A stretch of DNA of 64,000 nt from Budorcas taxicolor (lineage: Eukaryota; Chordata; Mammalia; Artiodactyla; Bovidae), in assembly GCF_023091745.1 (NCBI RefSeq), contig NC_068913.1, positions 10,558,001-10,622,000 on the forward strand. The letters are read 5' to 3'. The translations under genes were made by a program, and so were the position numbers. The notes under the pieces were generated by a model. It did not search any database, was not told where the DNA came from, and saw nothing but the letters and a program-made list of their open reading frames with translations. This document shows positions 33,681 to 45,583 of the stretch, piece by piece. Numbering within the stretch: position 1 is the stretch's first letter; each line of letters begins with the position of its first letter.

Positions 33681-34084
33681 GCGGAGTGAAAGTTGGGGGT
33701 CCTGACTGCTCTGCAGCGACAGGCCCACAAGCGGCTGCTTTGCCAGAATGTGAGTGGGGGTGAACCTTGGCGGGCTTGCTGACGAACTTGGCCTCGGTCT
33801 TCAAGGTGAGGGCCAGATGTTGAAGGGTTGTAAGTAATGTTTGCAACTAGGGAAGACAATTCTGGCAATGGTGAGGAGGGTGGCTCTGAGGAGCTAGACC
33901 TGGTGGCAGAAAGATCACTTAGGAGCCCCACAGTCATCCGTCCCAGTAAGACTTGATGTTGGCCTCAAGTGGGTGATGACAATAGGGAAGCTTTTCCAAC
34001 GAAGCTCCGTCTACTGGACATTTGCATCCACGGCACACCTGCAGCCCAGGCTCCAGGCCTGCTTGTGGCCTGGTGTCTTCAACT
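33681..34084. other. Unassigned non-coding DNA
   Basis: Nothing recognised. Confidence 0.3.
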
Positions 34085-34398
34085 GATCCAACCAGTCCAT
34101 CCCAAAGGAGATCAGTCCCGAATATCCACTGGCAGGACTGATGCTGAAGCTGAAGCTCCAGTACTTTGGCCACCTGATGCAAAGAGCTGACTCATTGGAA
34201 AAGACCCTGATGCTGGCAAAGGTTGAGGGTAGGAGGAGAAGGGGGCAACAGAGAATGAGATGGTTGGATGGCATCCCCGACTCAATGGACATGAGTTTGA
34301 GCAAGCTCTGGGAGATAGTAAAGGACAGGGGGAGCCCAGTGTGCTGCAGTCTGTAGGTTACAAAGAGTCAGACATGACTTAGCAATTGAACAGTGACA
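34085..34398 (+). mobile_element. BovB LINE 3' end
   Basis: ccaaccagtccatcccaaag, tttggccacctgatgcaaag, ggatggcatccccgactcaa, ending gtcagacatgacttagcaat. Confidence 0.92.
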
Positions 34399-34607
34399 AC
34401 AAATAAATAGGTATTAATAGTATCACTTCCTCTGCTTTGAATTTGACTCCAAGAAACAAATATCAAACAGCCAGAAAAGAAAGAAGCGGAACTCTGTGCA
34501 ATTTCCTATTTACCTAGATATAGAGGCAGAGATGAACTCTCTCTTCACATTTTTCCCCATTAAGAATTGAGCCAAAGTTTGGTGGAATGGTGACAAGTTG
34601 AGCTGGG

Positions 34608-34660
34608 CAAACACACACAAGCACGCGCATGTGCGCACACACACACAAACACACACAGAT
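34608..34660. repeat. Compound (AC)n/(GC) microsatellite
   Basis: Interrupted CA runs with GCACGCGCATGTGCGC in the middle. Confidence 0.75.
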
Positions 34661-34774
34661 GGCTGAGACATTCTAATGAGTTGAGGACCTATTGTGTAGC
34701 ATTTTGAAGGTAACATAATTCACAGCTAATAATTTGAATAGCTTCTCCCATCTGGTCATCTTATTTTGTCCTGA

Positions 34775-35495
34775 AGGATTAAAAGATTTTAAAGGAAGTA
34801 CAACCTGCACACGAATGTTTATAGCAATTTAATTCATAGTTGTCAAAACTTGAAAGCCACGAAGATGCCTTTCAGTAGGTGAATTGTATAAATAAACTGT
34901 AGTACTTCTAGACAATGGAATATTATTTAGTGTTAAAAAGAAAAGAGTTATCTAGGCATGAAAAGATAGAAACTTTAATGCATATTGCTAAGTAAAAGAA
35001 GCTAATCTGGAAAGGATAATTACTGTATGATTTCAACTATGTAACACTCTGGAAAAGCCCAAACTATGGAGACCGTGGGGTAGGCATGAAAAAGAAAGAA
35101 TTCTGGATTTTTAGGGCAGCAAAACTATTTTGAATGATATTATCCTGGTGCATATACGTCATTATGTGTGTGTGTGTGCTAAGTTACTTTAGTCCTGTCT
35201 GTTTCGACTCCATGGACTATAGCCAGCCAGGCTCCTCTGTCCATGGGATTCTCCAGGCAAGAATACTGGGGTGGGTTTCCATGCCTTCTTCCAAGGGATC
35301 TTCCCGACCCAGGGATGGAACTCACGTCTCTTATGTCTCCTGCACTGGCAGGCAGGTTCTTTACCACTGGTGCCGCCTGGAAAGCCTAGACATCGTTATA
35401 CTTCTGTCTAACCCATAGAGTGAAATGTAATGTAAACTGTGCACTTGGGTGATCGTGCTGTATTGATGTAGCTTCATGCTTATTAAAAAATGTGC
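34775..35495 (+). mobile_element. Old L1-like 3' end, split by a SINE
   Basis: Left part: gtttatagcaatttaattc, gacaatggaatattatttag. Right part from 35392: cccatagagtgaaatgtaat, gtgcacttgggtgatcgtg. Matches an old L1 3' UTR; no open frame. Confidence 0.6.
35172..35391 (-). mobile_element. Bov-tA SINE inside the old L1
   Basis: Reverse Bov-tA following a GT run, ending gccgcctggaaagcc. Confidence 0.88.
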
Positions 35496-35497
35496 AA

Positions 35498-35812
35498 GGA
35501 CTTACCTAGTGGTACAGCGGATAAGAATCTGCCCGCCAGTGCACAGCAGGGGGCAGTTGTTTGATCCCTGGTTGGGAAGACGCCACATTTCTCAGAGCAA
35601 CTAAGCCTGTGTGCCACAACTACTGAGCCCAGATGTGGCAACTATTGAAGCCTGTGTTCAGTCTAGAGCCGGTGCTCCACAATGCGAGAAGCCACTGAAA
35701 TGAGGATCCCCAGCACGGCAACAAAGAGTAGCCCCTGCTCACTACAACTAGAGAAAGTCTGAGCAAAAGCAGCAAAGACCCAGTGAAACCAAAATAAATA
35801 ATTAATTAATGG
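35498..35812 (+). mobile_element. CHR SINE, full length
   Basis: ggacttacctagtggtacag, gtttgatccctggttggga, and the long CHR 3' part (cacaactactgagcccagat, aatgcgagaagccactgaaa) ending in aaaataaataatt. Confidence 0.88.
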
Positions 35813-35940
35813 CATGAATTTTTAAAAATGTACTAACTGGTGAATGATGTTGGTTCACAGAAACTTCAGGGGCTCCAGTCTTTCTGTTTTGTTTGTTTGT
35901 TTTTTCAAGAAAAGAGTTAAATTGGCCTAAAGGGCATAAT

Positions 35941-36158
35941 GGGCTTCCTAGGCGGCTCAGGGGTAAAGAACCACTTGCCAATGTAGGAGACACAGGAGTC
36001 GCAGTTCCGATCCCTGGGTCAGGAAGTTCCCCTGGAGGAGGGCATGGTAACCCACTTTAGTATTCTTGCCTGGAGAATCCCATGGACAGAGGAGCTTGGT
36101 GGGCTACAGTCCATGGGGTCGCAGAGTCAGACAGGACTGAAGTGACTTAGCGTGCAAA
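35941..36158 (+). mobile_element. Bov-tA SINE
   Basis: gggcttcctaggcggctcag through gacaggactgaagtgactta. Confidence 0.9.
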
Positions 36159-37789
36159 CACATATACGTCCCATGCTCATTTTTAGATAGCTTCCTAAGA
36201 ACAAACCCGAGATGGACAAAGGATTCAGGAACCCGACTTGTGTGGGACCCTATCCTCTTTTGTAAGACAAGATGTATTCCTGTTTAAAAAAGAAAGAAAG
36301 AAAACCTGCAAATAAATGCAAAGGGGGAATTAATGTAATTCTTTTCCACCTTAGGAAAAGCCTTATGGCCTCTGACTCACTAGCAAAAAGCAACGAATTA
36401 GCAACAACAACTCAAAGAGACACAGGAAAATACAACCAGCTCTTCAAAAAACCATAAAATAGCAATTACCATATTTTAGCATAAGTTTCTACACAGAATC
36501 ATCTCACAGTTATAATTAGGTTGCTAATGCCACACAGAATTGGACGATACACTAATTTGGTATACCCTTTATCTAATCTGATAGAAATGTAACATTTAGA
36601 GGGTTTGACTTTTTTTCACAAGCAATTAAAAAGGACTTCTTCAGCTTAACTTTAATATCACATTTTAAAAAATTGTGTTGCGCTTTATGATGTGTGTGTA
36701 GTGGATAAGAGAGAGAGAAAAAGAGAGAGGAATTCCAACCCAGTTATAGGCAAAAGCCATACCCTTTAGTCTCTGATTTATTTCCACCATATAAGATTCT
36801 TTTCTTTCTTGCTTGCTTTTTTAAAATCTTTTTTCTTTTTTGCCTTTGGAAAATTAAAACTGAATTTTCTTCTCTAGGACAATTCTCCGTTCCAGTCATA
36901 GTAAATACCAATTTCATTTCCATCCTATTATTTTTCTAATTAAGCATTTGTCATGCAAAAGGAGATCTGAGGTGCCTGCACTTTTCATTATGCAAAAAAT
37001 TCAGTTATGATAATAGCTTTGGGATGGCATCTTGAAGGTGTTATGGAAAAAAAATCAGGAGAGAAATGAAATAAAATAAACTGTATTTTACTTTGGGCTT
37101 TCACCTATTTATTCTTTGCCACAATTGTGAATATTGACAATGTCCCTATGTAGGATGGACACAAAATTAGCATCCTTTAATAAGGAGAATTCTGTTAAAT
37201 CTTCATCTAAACATTTTAGAGGTTGAAAATGTCACCCTGCCTCTCATTTTTTTCTCTTCTGTTCACACTTAGCAAAACCTATAACTTCCATACTTGATGG
37301 AATGTGCTTTTGACTCAAATTGTTTCAGAACAAAGTAAGAATGTGCCAGGAGGACCATCTGATATTTCTTGGAAACACTTTCTTCCTCCTTATGACAAAT
37401 CCCAAGGGCCTAGGCTCTGTCAAAGGAGAATTTATTTTCTAAACCCTTTGAACACAGAGCTTTTCCATTTTCTGTGGCAAGATATTTTTCCCAGACAAAC
37501 ATTAATCACTGCATCTTAGAGCTATACTTATATCCACACATACATTACATATCCATATGCGTATATTCTGCATATGAATTTCTATATCTCTATTTTAATC
37601 TATTGATTTATAAAATCTAAGGTTTTTATTTTTTAGTTATTTCCATAGTTTGCACAGAATTAGCTGGGCAATTAGATTTTTTAAAAGTGGGACTGTTTCT
37701 TCTCAGTGTCTCAAAATGTAGACCAACTTTCTGGTTTGGAGAGGAATGAGTGTATTGTCTGAAATTGCGGTCTCCTGAAACACACTGTG

Positions 37790-37825
<36 letters not shown>

Positions 37826-39157
37826 AGATAGTGCTGTTGGTTGAATTCCCTGTGATCCCATGTGCTCAGTATTTTCAAAGATGCTTTGTGGTAGTTCCTC
37901 CCAGACTCTGTCTGTTTGCTGTCATCCCCAAGCTCTGATCTCGGGTGGCCTCGGCCTGCAAGAGCTTGGAGCAGGGCTTGGGATCCCAGCTGGAGACTGG
38001 GCTGGGTTGTGGTGGTGAGAGCACCTGATCCTACCCACTGGACTAGTGATCAGTGACGAGGGCCCTGGCCCTTTGGCTCTGCAGAAGAGAATCCCCACAA
38101 AGATGGCAAGGAGCGAAACACAGTACATATTCAGAGGAAAAGAGTACCGTATGTGTAGAAACCCACATGGGTGGCCTCAGAGGGAGAGTCCCTAAGTTGC
38201 ACCCTTGTGGCAGTTTGAGTTACTCTTATGGGGTATTTCTTCCAGGTTTGCTTTGGCCAATCATTTGATTTGCCTGGCTTACACTCCATAGTTGGTAAAT
38301 ATCTCAGGATCCTCCCATGTGTGCACACAGATCTCTTAGCTAAGACAGATTTCACCGAAAAGGCATCTGGGTCGAGCATCCCTTGAAATAGCTTTCCTCT
38401 GGCCCCTAAGAAGCCTTTTCTGCACATGTGTGGTTAACAGAGATCTCCTGACTTCGGGAATAAGAAATATGTGGTTCTGGCAGGGCCTAGCCTCCTCCCT
38501 AATTGCCCTGCTATTCTTGCCTTGGAGTTTTTGTCAATAGAGAATGAATCTTCAGTTGCTTTACCCCAGGGGGAGTTGGGGGTGGGCGGGAGGGCATCTG
38601 CCTCCTGCCTCAGTTCCACCAGTTGCTCTGCGTTTTGGCTGCTGAAGGCTCACAGGGAAAGTTTTCCTGGGCTGAAAGAGGAGCTGCTTCGCTCAGGAAG
38701 TTGGTAGGAGGGAGGCCGCAACCAATGACTGATTGGGAAGCCTTACACATGGCTCACCTAGGCGGCGCCAGGGAAGGAATAGTTCTGTGGGTGGTTAAGG
38801 GCCACAGCCCTCCCCTCCCCCACGCTGCAGATACCGGTGGGCTTTCTCTGACACCACATCCACGCCCTGCCTCTCCTGCTTCACCCCTTCCCTCACAGGA
38901 TTTTCCTGAAAGGCACTTGCTCAAGATCATGGCACCCAAGTCCCTGTCTTTGGCTCTGTTTCTGGAAATTTTCTTTCGATTTTAGACATTTAATGACCTG
39001 GTCAGTAAAATGTGGATAATAACTCCTGCTTTGTCTATCTCTCAAAGTTGGGGTGCAAATGGCAAATTGTGTGGAAAAATTCTGTCAACAGCCAAAGCAG
39101 TAAAAATATTTCGCAGGCAGCACGATATATTATTTGTTTAAATATTGAACCTTCAGC
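36159..39157. other. 3-kb repeat-poor non-coding block
   Basis: No SINE, LINE or exon recognised apart from the GT microsatellite at 37792. The left two thirds are AT-rich; 37.9-38.95 kb is GC-richer, with several short frames lacking support. Long repeat-free intergenic stretches can hold enhancers, but I see no diagnostic motif. Confidence 0.35.
37792..37822. repeat. (GT)n microsatellite
   Basis: About 15 uninterrupted GT/TG units; likely polymorphic. Confidence 0.9.
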
Positions 39158-39269
39158 GGGACTTCCCTGGTGGTCCAATGGTTGAAACTCCACTTTCCAA
39201 GGCAGGGGGTGTGGGTTTGATCCCTGGTCAGGGAGTTAACATCCCACTTGCCTCACGGCCAAAAAAAGT
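39158..39269 (+). mobile_element. CHR-type SINE (short)
   Basis: gggacttccctggtggtcca, gggtttgatccctggtcag, tail cggccaaaaaaag. Confidence 0.85.
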
Positions 39270-39589
39270 TTTCTACTTTGCATAAAACAGAAGCAGTATT
39301 GTAAGTAATTCAGTAAAGACTTGAAAAAGGTGGTCCATATTAAAAACATATATATTTAACCTTCGGTTTAATGAAAGTAAGGTTGATTTCTCCCAACTTG
39401 GGTTTTTTCACACTTTAGGCTGATGTCCACCGTTCTGGCTTTACCACACCCTGTTGAGGACGGATGTGTTAAGAGCTGCTCTCTGCACCGGGGCTTTCTA
39501 AGGCAGGGGAGGGAGAGACAGGAATCCAGCAAGTGGCTGTGTCCCGGAGAGCACACAGTCCCTGCCAAAGGCTAACTAAGCAGGAACCC
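39270..39589. other. Unassigned non-coding DNA
   Basis: Nothing recognised. Confidence 0.3.
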
Positions 39590-39770
39590 GAAAGAGCCTG
39601 CCTGCGAATGCGTGAGATGCAAGAGATGTGGGTTCGATTCCCACGGTGGGCAAATACCCTGGAGAAGGCACCGGCCACCCACCCCAGTATTCTCGCCTGC
39701 AGAATCCCATGGACAGAAGAGCCTGGCGGGCTACAGTCCACGGGGTCACACTACTGAAGCAACTTAGCAC
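39590..39770 (+). mobile_element. Bov-tA SINE, 5' truncated
   Basis: Lacks the first part of the head; B-box gggttcgattcccacgg and Bov-A body are clear. Confidence 0.85.
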
Positions 39771-39852
39771 ACAGGCAAAGCCAGACACCAGATTTATTTG
39801 TAAAACCTCCAGCTTCTTAAATACTAATCACACATTAAAAAAAAAACAAAAC

Positions 39853-40067
39853 TGTGTGTGTGCACTCGGTCGCTCACTCATGTCCAACTCTTTGCAACCC
39901 CATAGACTGTAGCCCACCAGGCTCCTCTGCCCATGGGATGTCCTAGGAGTGGGTTGCCATCATGAAGAAGATCTTCTCCATAAGATCTTCCCGATCCAGG
40001 GATCGAACCAGAGTCTCCTGGGTCTCCTGCACTGGTAGGCGGATTCCTTACCACTGTGCCACCTGGG
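39853..40067 (-). mobile_element. Bov-tA SINE
   Basis: Reverse Bov-tA with a small deletion in the Bov-A part (gggatgtcctaggagtggg). Confidence 0.88.
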
Positions 40068-40899
40068 AAAAAACATTACCACTCCATTGTTCAAGCAGAA
40101 CATAACTGGAGGCCCAGCTGGGCTAGCAGAGTGTTAGCTGCGTCCGGATTTCAGGGCCTGGAGTAACAGAGCAGGCGGTGCCCAGTGAGGTCTCGGCTCC
40201 AGCTCAGCACCCAGCACCTGATCCATGAACGATCCTGGGTGCACAGGACCACCATTAGCAGTGCTGGCTTCCAAGGAGTTAAAAGAATGACCGCTAGTTC
40301 CAGTGAATAGTTTTCTACTTTGTAAAAACCACTTAGCATATGATTCTTTTCCCTGAACAGTATTACAACATGTGCAGATTTTTATTCACTTGCCAGCTTG
40401 CTCTTGCTCAACTTTTCAAGGACACTTAGTCTATTTCCTTGTCTATGAAACAGAAATAATTATGCCTGTTCTGAAAATAAGCAAAAGGCATGTAAAAGGA
40501 CTTTGCAGACAGTGGTGATCAATCCAGCTGTAAAAAATCACTTCTCCCTAGATTCTTCCCTGGGATCTAAATCCCACACTTAGAAATCTGAAACAAACAG
40601 AGGCTCTCATCTTTCTTCCAAGGTGATGCTTCCTTCAGTCATGATTTTTGCTATAAAAACTGCATTATTATTTTCTACTACTATTAATTACTATTCATCT
40701 TTTCATTTAAATCCAATATGTTTTTTTACTTACTACCAACTATCTTCTTCAATTACTAACTTTATTTTTGCCTAAGCAACAATATCCATGAATACACAGG
40801 TTTTATGTCCTAGTGTTTAATTTTTTGTGCACACACACACACAAATAAATGTATATGTACATGTCTATATACACTTCTATATGTGTTTGCCATACATAC
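40068..40899. other. Unassigned DNA with possible MIR and CA run
   Basis: 40390-40530 may be a forward MIR (cagtgg-type core lost; ttccttgtctatgaaacag remains). A short CA run is near 40831-40845. No gene. Confidence 0.3.
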
Positions 40900-41121
40900 G
40901 GGCTTCCCTGGCAGATCAGTGGTAAAGAATCCACCTGCCAATGCAGGTGTGGGTTCGATGGAGATGTGGGTTCGATCCCTGGATTGGGAAGATCCCTTGG
41001 AGAAGGAAATGGCAGCCCAGTCCAGCATGCTTGCCTGGGAAATCCCATGGACAGAGGAGCCTGGCGGGCTACAGTCCATGAGGGTCGCAAGAGTCGGACA
41101 CGACTTCGTGACTAAACAACA
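40900..41121 (+). mobile_element. Bov-tA SINE with duplicated B-box segment
   Basis: Complete Bov-tA in which gtgggttcgatggagat is followed by a second gtgggttcgatcc, a small tandem duplication around 40945-40978. Confidence 0.88.
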
Positions 41122-41724
41122 ACATTCATCTGTATATTACCTGAAAGGTGTTTATCATCTTGCTTATTACCAACTACATGTCTGCCATTTTGGAATACTC
41201 TATCCTTCCAGGGATAGTAATATTTTACAGAAAAATTTTTTGTCTCTTCCAGGTTATTAACTTACTCGATGAGTATTTGTTACCTGGAACAGGCAGGAGA
41301 AGATGAACATCACTGGTTTCGCAAAGCTTTAAATGCCTCGAAAAAGCTTTGTGAGCCCATGTGGCTAATGAATGTTGATAGGAAAATTCACAATCCAAAT
41401 CTTCCCGTTCCAGATTCCTGTGGACTTGGGAGCTCTCAGGGATCACAGAGGCTAACCTGAGAGAGAGAGAGAGAATGGCTAAGCCTCTGCCCCAGCAGAA
41501 TCCTGGGGGCGCAGCTAGTGAGTTTGAACCCAGCACAAAGCCATGGTGCCTTCTGAACGACTTTCACACAGGAAGCTGTCTGGGGCCATGCTCCTAACCC
41601 TCCAACCACCCAACACTGTAATTTCTACGATTGGCTTTAGTCATTTAATAAGATAATAGCATTCGAACCAATCACCATTAGGATACCAGATGATGTTAAT
41701 AATTACAATCTGCGTTTAGGTGGC
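41122..41724. other. Unassigned non-coding DNA
   Basis: A short (GA)n run is at about 41459-41474. No gene recognised. Confidence 0.3.
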
Positions 41725-41885
41725 GCCTCTCCAGGCAAGCACTAAGAGTTTTAAAAACATTATCTCATTTTCATCTTCATGACACCCTTGTGAAGCAAGC
41801 CTTTTTTATAGCATGACTAGAGAGAGCAGCTGAGGCGTGAAGAGGTGAAACACATTCCCCATCTGAGAGCACGTGTGTGATCACA
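41725..41885 (-). mobile_element. MIR SINE remnant
   Basis: Reverse MIR: ttatctcattttcatcttca, gctgaggcgtgaagaggtga. Confidence 0.5.
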
Positions 41886-42129
41886 GTTCTCAAACTTGGT
41901 TTGATGTTGTCTTGAGAAAGTCTCTGTAATTGTATTCATGTAGGAGTTTTGCACTAAATGCAAGGGATGTCTCTGAAAATATTTACATTTAGGTTTGTAA
42001 AGGCATGGGCTCTTTAAACTCTGTATTCAGTGTATCGAATTAGCAGACAAACAGAGTCTAAGCGGAGTTCAACGTACTTAATACTATCTTGCCAGATAAC
42101 TTATTTAATAACTCATTATGTAGCACTTG

Positions 42130-42297
42130 CATCTGCCTGAGACTGTTTCAAGTGTATTATAATTAACTCCTTGACTCATCACAATGACTCCATGAAGGAG
42201 ATCCCAGCATGTTCTTCATTGAACAGGGAAGAAAATCAGAAAGTTAGACAACTTGTCTAAGGTCCCAGAGCTGGTAAGTGACAGAGCTGAGAGATAC
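42130..42297 (-). mobile_element. MIR SINE remnant
   Basis: Reverse MIR: ggtcccagagctggtaagtg, cagagctgagagatac. Confidence 0.65.
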
Positions 42298-42304
42298 ACT
42301 GCTA

Positions 42305-42490
42305 TATTTAAAATGGATGACCAACAAGGATCTAACATGTAGATCCTTGTAGCAGCCTGGATGGGAGGGGAGTTTGGGGGAGAACCGATGCATGTGTATA
42401 CATGGTTGAGTCCCTTCAGCTGTTCACCTAAAACTGTCACAACATTGTGAATCAGCTGTACCCCAATACAGAGTAATTTTTTTTAATACA
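42305..42490 (+). mobile_element. L1 3' end fragment
   Basis: gatgaccaacaaggatctaa, cattgtgaatcagctgtacc, and an A/T-rich end at about 42478. Confidence 0.65.
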
Positions 42491-42954
42491 CACAGTTTGG
42501 TCCCTGAGTTCCCATCTTTAAACCAGAACATTCTGTAACGATCGAGCTTGTAATGGTTATTTGAAAATACACTGTTTCTTTCTCATGCCAGTCAAAGGTT
42601 TTTATCTCCCCCCACCCACCTGCCCGCTGTGTCGGTGGTTATCCACTCCAGCCTATTCCAGACAGAATCTCCCTATACAGCAAGTCATTCTGGCCCCATC
42701 CTCACTGTGCTTGAACTCCAGGTGTATAACTTGCTGGTACATCAGCCCAGAGCCTAGAAAACAGGGTTTCAGAAGCTCAGCAAATCACAATCCATTCCAT
42801 ACAGAGTCCACAAGGCATTGCCCTCAAATACTAAAAATTCCTTTCTTCATTTGTGCTTTGGGGAAGGAAGAGTGAAATTCTGCCCCTAGTTCTGTCCCAG
42901 GACTGGGATGAGTTTTAACAGTAAGCAGAGATATTTTTCACAAGTGACTTATGC
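42491..42954. other. Unassigned non-coding DNA
   Basis: Nothing recognised. Confidence 0.3.
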
Positions 42955-43185
42955 AATATACATTATGCTTGGAGAGTGCTTTCAAAGTGTTCTGTGTATT
43001 CATGAGCTCATTTGATCCTTACACAACAGCCAGTGAGATAATGGGGGAAGCTATTTTCATAACCACCATTTTACAGATGAGAAAACTGAGGCTCAGTGTT
43101 GTTAAATAAACTTGTCCAAAGTCACTCAGCTAATGAGCTATCGGAGCAGAATAAACCCAGTGTCATGTGTTAATAAAGTCTATAA
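42955..43185 (-). mobile_element. MIR SINE remnant
   Basis: Reverse MIR: ccattttacagatgagaaa, aactgaggctcagtg, gtcactcagctaatgagc. Confidence 0.75.
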
Positions 43186-43452
43186 ATTACCTCATCACAT
43201 ATTAAGCTTAATCACTTCTAAGATCAGACACTTAAATAAAATTCAGAGTGATTCCTCCTCAAGGGTGCAGACAGGACAGTTGAGAATACTTAATGATTTC
43301 CAGGTTCAGCTCTCTTCTCCTTTTTGAAAGAACGTGAAACAGACTTTCCAGGGTCATTAAAAGGAGAAGAGCTTCACCACATGGCCCAGCAATCCTACTC
43401 CTGGGCATATACCCAGAAAAAAAAACAAAACTGTAATTCAAAAACATACACA

Positions 43453-44172
43453 GGGACTTCCTTCGTGGTCCAATGGGTAAGAATTCAGGTTCGATCCCTG
43501 GTCCAGGAAAATTCCACACGCCTCGGGGCAACCAAGCCTGTGCAGCATGACTGCTGTGCCCACACTCTAGAGACCATGAGCTGAAACTGTTGAGCCCACA
43601 CGCCGCAGTTACTGCAGCCCAGCAAGTCTGGAGCCTGTGCTCTACGCAAGGAGCCACCACAATGAGAAGCCCACGCACTGCAACGAGAGAGGAGACCCTG
43701 CCCCCCACAGCCAGAGAAAGCCCATGCTTGCAAAGACCCCGTGCCTCCAAAAATAAAGAGGAGACCCTGCCCCCACAGCCAGAGAAAGCCCACGCTTGCA
43801 AAGACCCCGTGCCTCCAAAAATAAAGAGGAGACCCTGCTCCCCACAGCCAGAGAAAGCCCACGCTTGCAAAGACCCCGTGCCTCCAAAAATAAAGAGGAG
43901 ACCCTGCTCCCCACAGCCAGAGAAAGCCCACGCTTGCAAAGACCCCATGCCTCCAAAAATAAAGAGGAGACCCTGCCCCCACAGCCAGAGAAAGCCCACG
44001 CTTGCAAAGACCCCGTGCCTCCAAAAATAAAGAGGAGACCCTGATCCCCACAGCCAGAGAAAGCCCACGCTTGCAAAGACCCCGTGCCTCCAAAAATAAA
44101 GAGGAGACCCTGCTCCCCACAGCCAGAGAAAGCCCACGCTTGCAAAGACCCCGTGCCTCCAAAAATAAAAAA
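43453..44172 (+). mobile_element. CHR SINE with minisatellite-expanded 3' part
   Basis: Head gggacttccttcgtggtcca and CHR middle (cacactctagagaccatgag, caatgagaagcccacgcact) followed by the tandem array and a final ccaaaaataaaaaag tail. Confidence 0.88.
43715..44170. repeat. 68/69-bp minisatellite, about 6.6 copies
   Basis: The unit AGAAAGCCCACGCTTGCAAA... (ending in accctgctccccacagccag) starts at 43715, 43783, 43852, 43921, 43989, 44058 and 44127, so spacings are 68, 69, 69, 68, 69, 69. Copies differ at very few bases (CAT/CAC, CCGTG/CCATG, GCCCC/GCTCC/GATCC). The unit derives from the 3' part of the CHR SINE in which it lies. Because 69 is a multiple of three, long artefactual frames run across it on both strands. 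Confidence 0.97.
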
Positions 44173-44397
44173 GTAGCCTCTTTCAAAGCCCCAATATTGT
44201 CCATTTAAAAAGACACAGGCATCCCAATGTTTATTGCAGCACTATTTCCAATAGCCTGGATGTGGAAGCAGTCTAAACGTCCATCAGCAGCGGACTGGAT
44301 ATGGTACTAGTCCTCGGACGGTTGCTCAGCCACATAAAGGAACAGACTGTGCCCTTCGCAGCAATGTGGATGGACCTAAAGACCGTCACAGACTGAA

Positions 44398-44524
44398 AAG
44401 TGAAGTGAAGTCGCTCAGTCGTGTCCAACTGTCTGCAACCCCATGGACTGCAGCCCACCAGGCTCCTCTGTCCATGGGATTTTCCAGGCAAGAGTACTGG
44501 AGTGGGGTGCCATTGCCTTCTCCA
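44398..44524 (-). mobile_element. Headless Bov-A monomer with TSD
   Basis: Bov-A unit only, inserted in the L1 3' end. Perfect TSD ACAGACTGAA at 44388-44397 and 44525-44534. Confidence 0.92.
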
Positions 44525-44924
44525 ACAGACTGAAGTGAGTCAGAAAGAGAAAAACAAACATTGTATAATATCATTTATAGGTAGAATCTAGAAAAGCAGG
44601 AGAAATGAACTTATTTGCAAAGCACAAATAAAGACACAGAAATCAAGAACCAACTTATGGATACCAAGTGGGGAGAGACAGATGGGATGAATTAGGAGAT
44701 TGGGATTGATAAATACGTACGTTGATATTATGCAAAAAATAGGTAACTGATGAGAACCGAGCGTACAACACAGGGAACTCTACTCAGTGCTCTGTGGGGA
44801 CCTAAATGGGCAGGAAATCCAAAAAGAGGGGCCATATGTATATATACAGCTGACTCACCTTGCTGTACGGCAGAAACTAACACAGGATTGTAAAGCAACT
44901 GTACTCCAATAAAAATTTTAAAAG

Positions 44925-45583
44925 TGGCCTTGCGGCCACCTCCCCTACATACCCAGGTATGTGGTACTCATATCTGCTGACACGTTCAAATGCTGCCCAC
45001 TGCCTGAATGAAAGGAATCCCTTGGTCTCCAGAAGAGCCATCTCCCTTGTTCCAGGAACTTGTCTCTCCTCCCCTGCTTGTGGACGCTGTGTGCTGAGAA
45101 TTAGCTCCACTAAATAAGGAAGGAAAAGGCAGTTCGTTCAGATGAGTTATATATGAGTTATATACATGCCAGGCGTTGGGGCCTGGAGGCCCAATCTGCC
45201 AACTTTTACTTTCTCTATCCAATGCTGACTTTTCATTTTCAACTGCTAGAACAATGGCAGTGAATCATCACTTGTGATTTAAGATTTTTTATACTGAGTC
45301 TGCCTATTTATTAATATTTACTTATTACTGATATTCTTCCAAATAGGCTATTGCTGAAACCACTGGCTGCCCTCCTCCTCTGCCTATCATCTTACTGCCA
45401 GTTGAGTGGGATCCCACCGTCTGATGACATGAGTTTCTTCAGCTTTTCTCCCTGTCTCAGGATTTCCTGGATTTTCTCCCATAGTCAATCCCACTTTCAT
45501 GGGAAGAAATGGCCTCCTCCCTTCCAAGGCCAAGTCAACCCCTTCTTCTGCTAGAAACCCCTCCCTGTCACCACTTCTTGGAG
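44925..45583. other. Unassigned non-coding DNA
   Basis: No gene or clear repeat recognised. Confidence 0.3.

Larger units (their letters stand above)
43366..44924 (+). mobile_element. L1 LINE 3' end interrupted by a CHR SINE and a Bov-A
   Basis: Left arm ttcaccacatggcccagcaa; middle arm (from about 44176) ccaatgtttattgcagcact, tggatgtggaagcagtctaa; right arm (from 44535) gtcagaaagagaaaaacaaa, ending gtactccaataaaaatttt. Removing the two insertions restores one continuous L1 3' end. No open ORF2 remains. Confidence 0.88.

Noticed and set aside
39590..39660. tRNA-like segment with gggttcgattcccac B-box
   Set aside because: It is the tRNA-Glu-derived head of a Bov-tA SINE, not a functional tRNA gene; the same applies to all other B-box matches in the window.
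43715..44170. CRISPR-like periodic array
   Set aside because: Units are contiguous tandem copies without unique spacers, in a mammalian SINE.
43259..44204. Long antisense frames (up to 292 codons) with a 23-residue repeat motif
   Set aside because: They read the 69-bp minisatellite, whose period is a multiple of three; two 68-bp units shift the frame, and similar frames are open in several phases. No promoter or conserved start.
43590..44208. Forward repeat-protein frames across the same array
   Set aside because: Same minisatellite artefact within a SINE.
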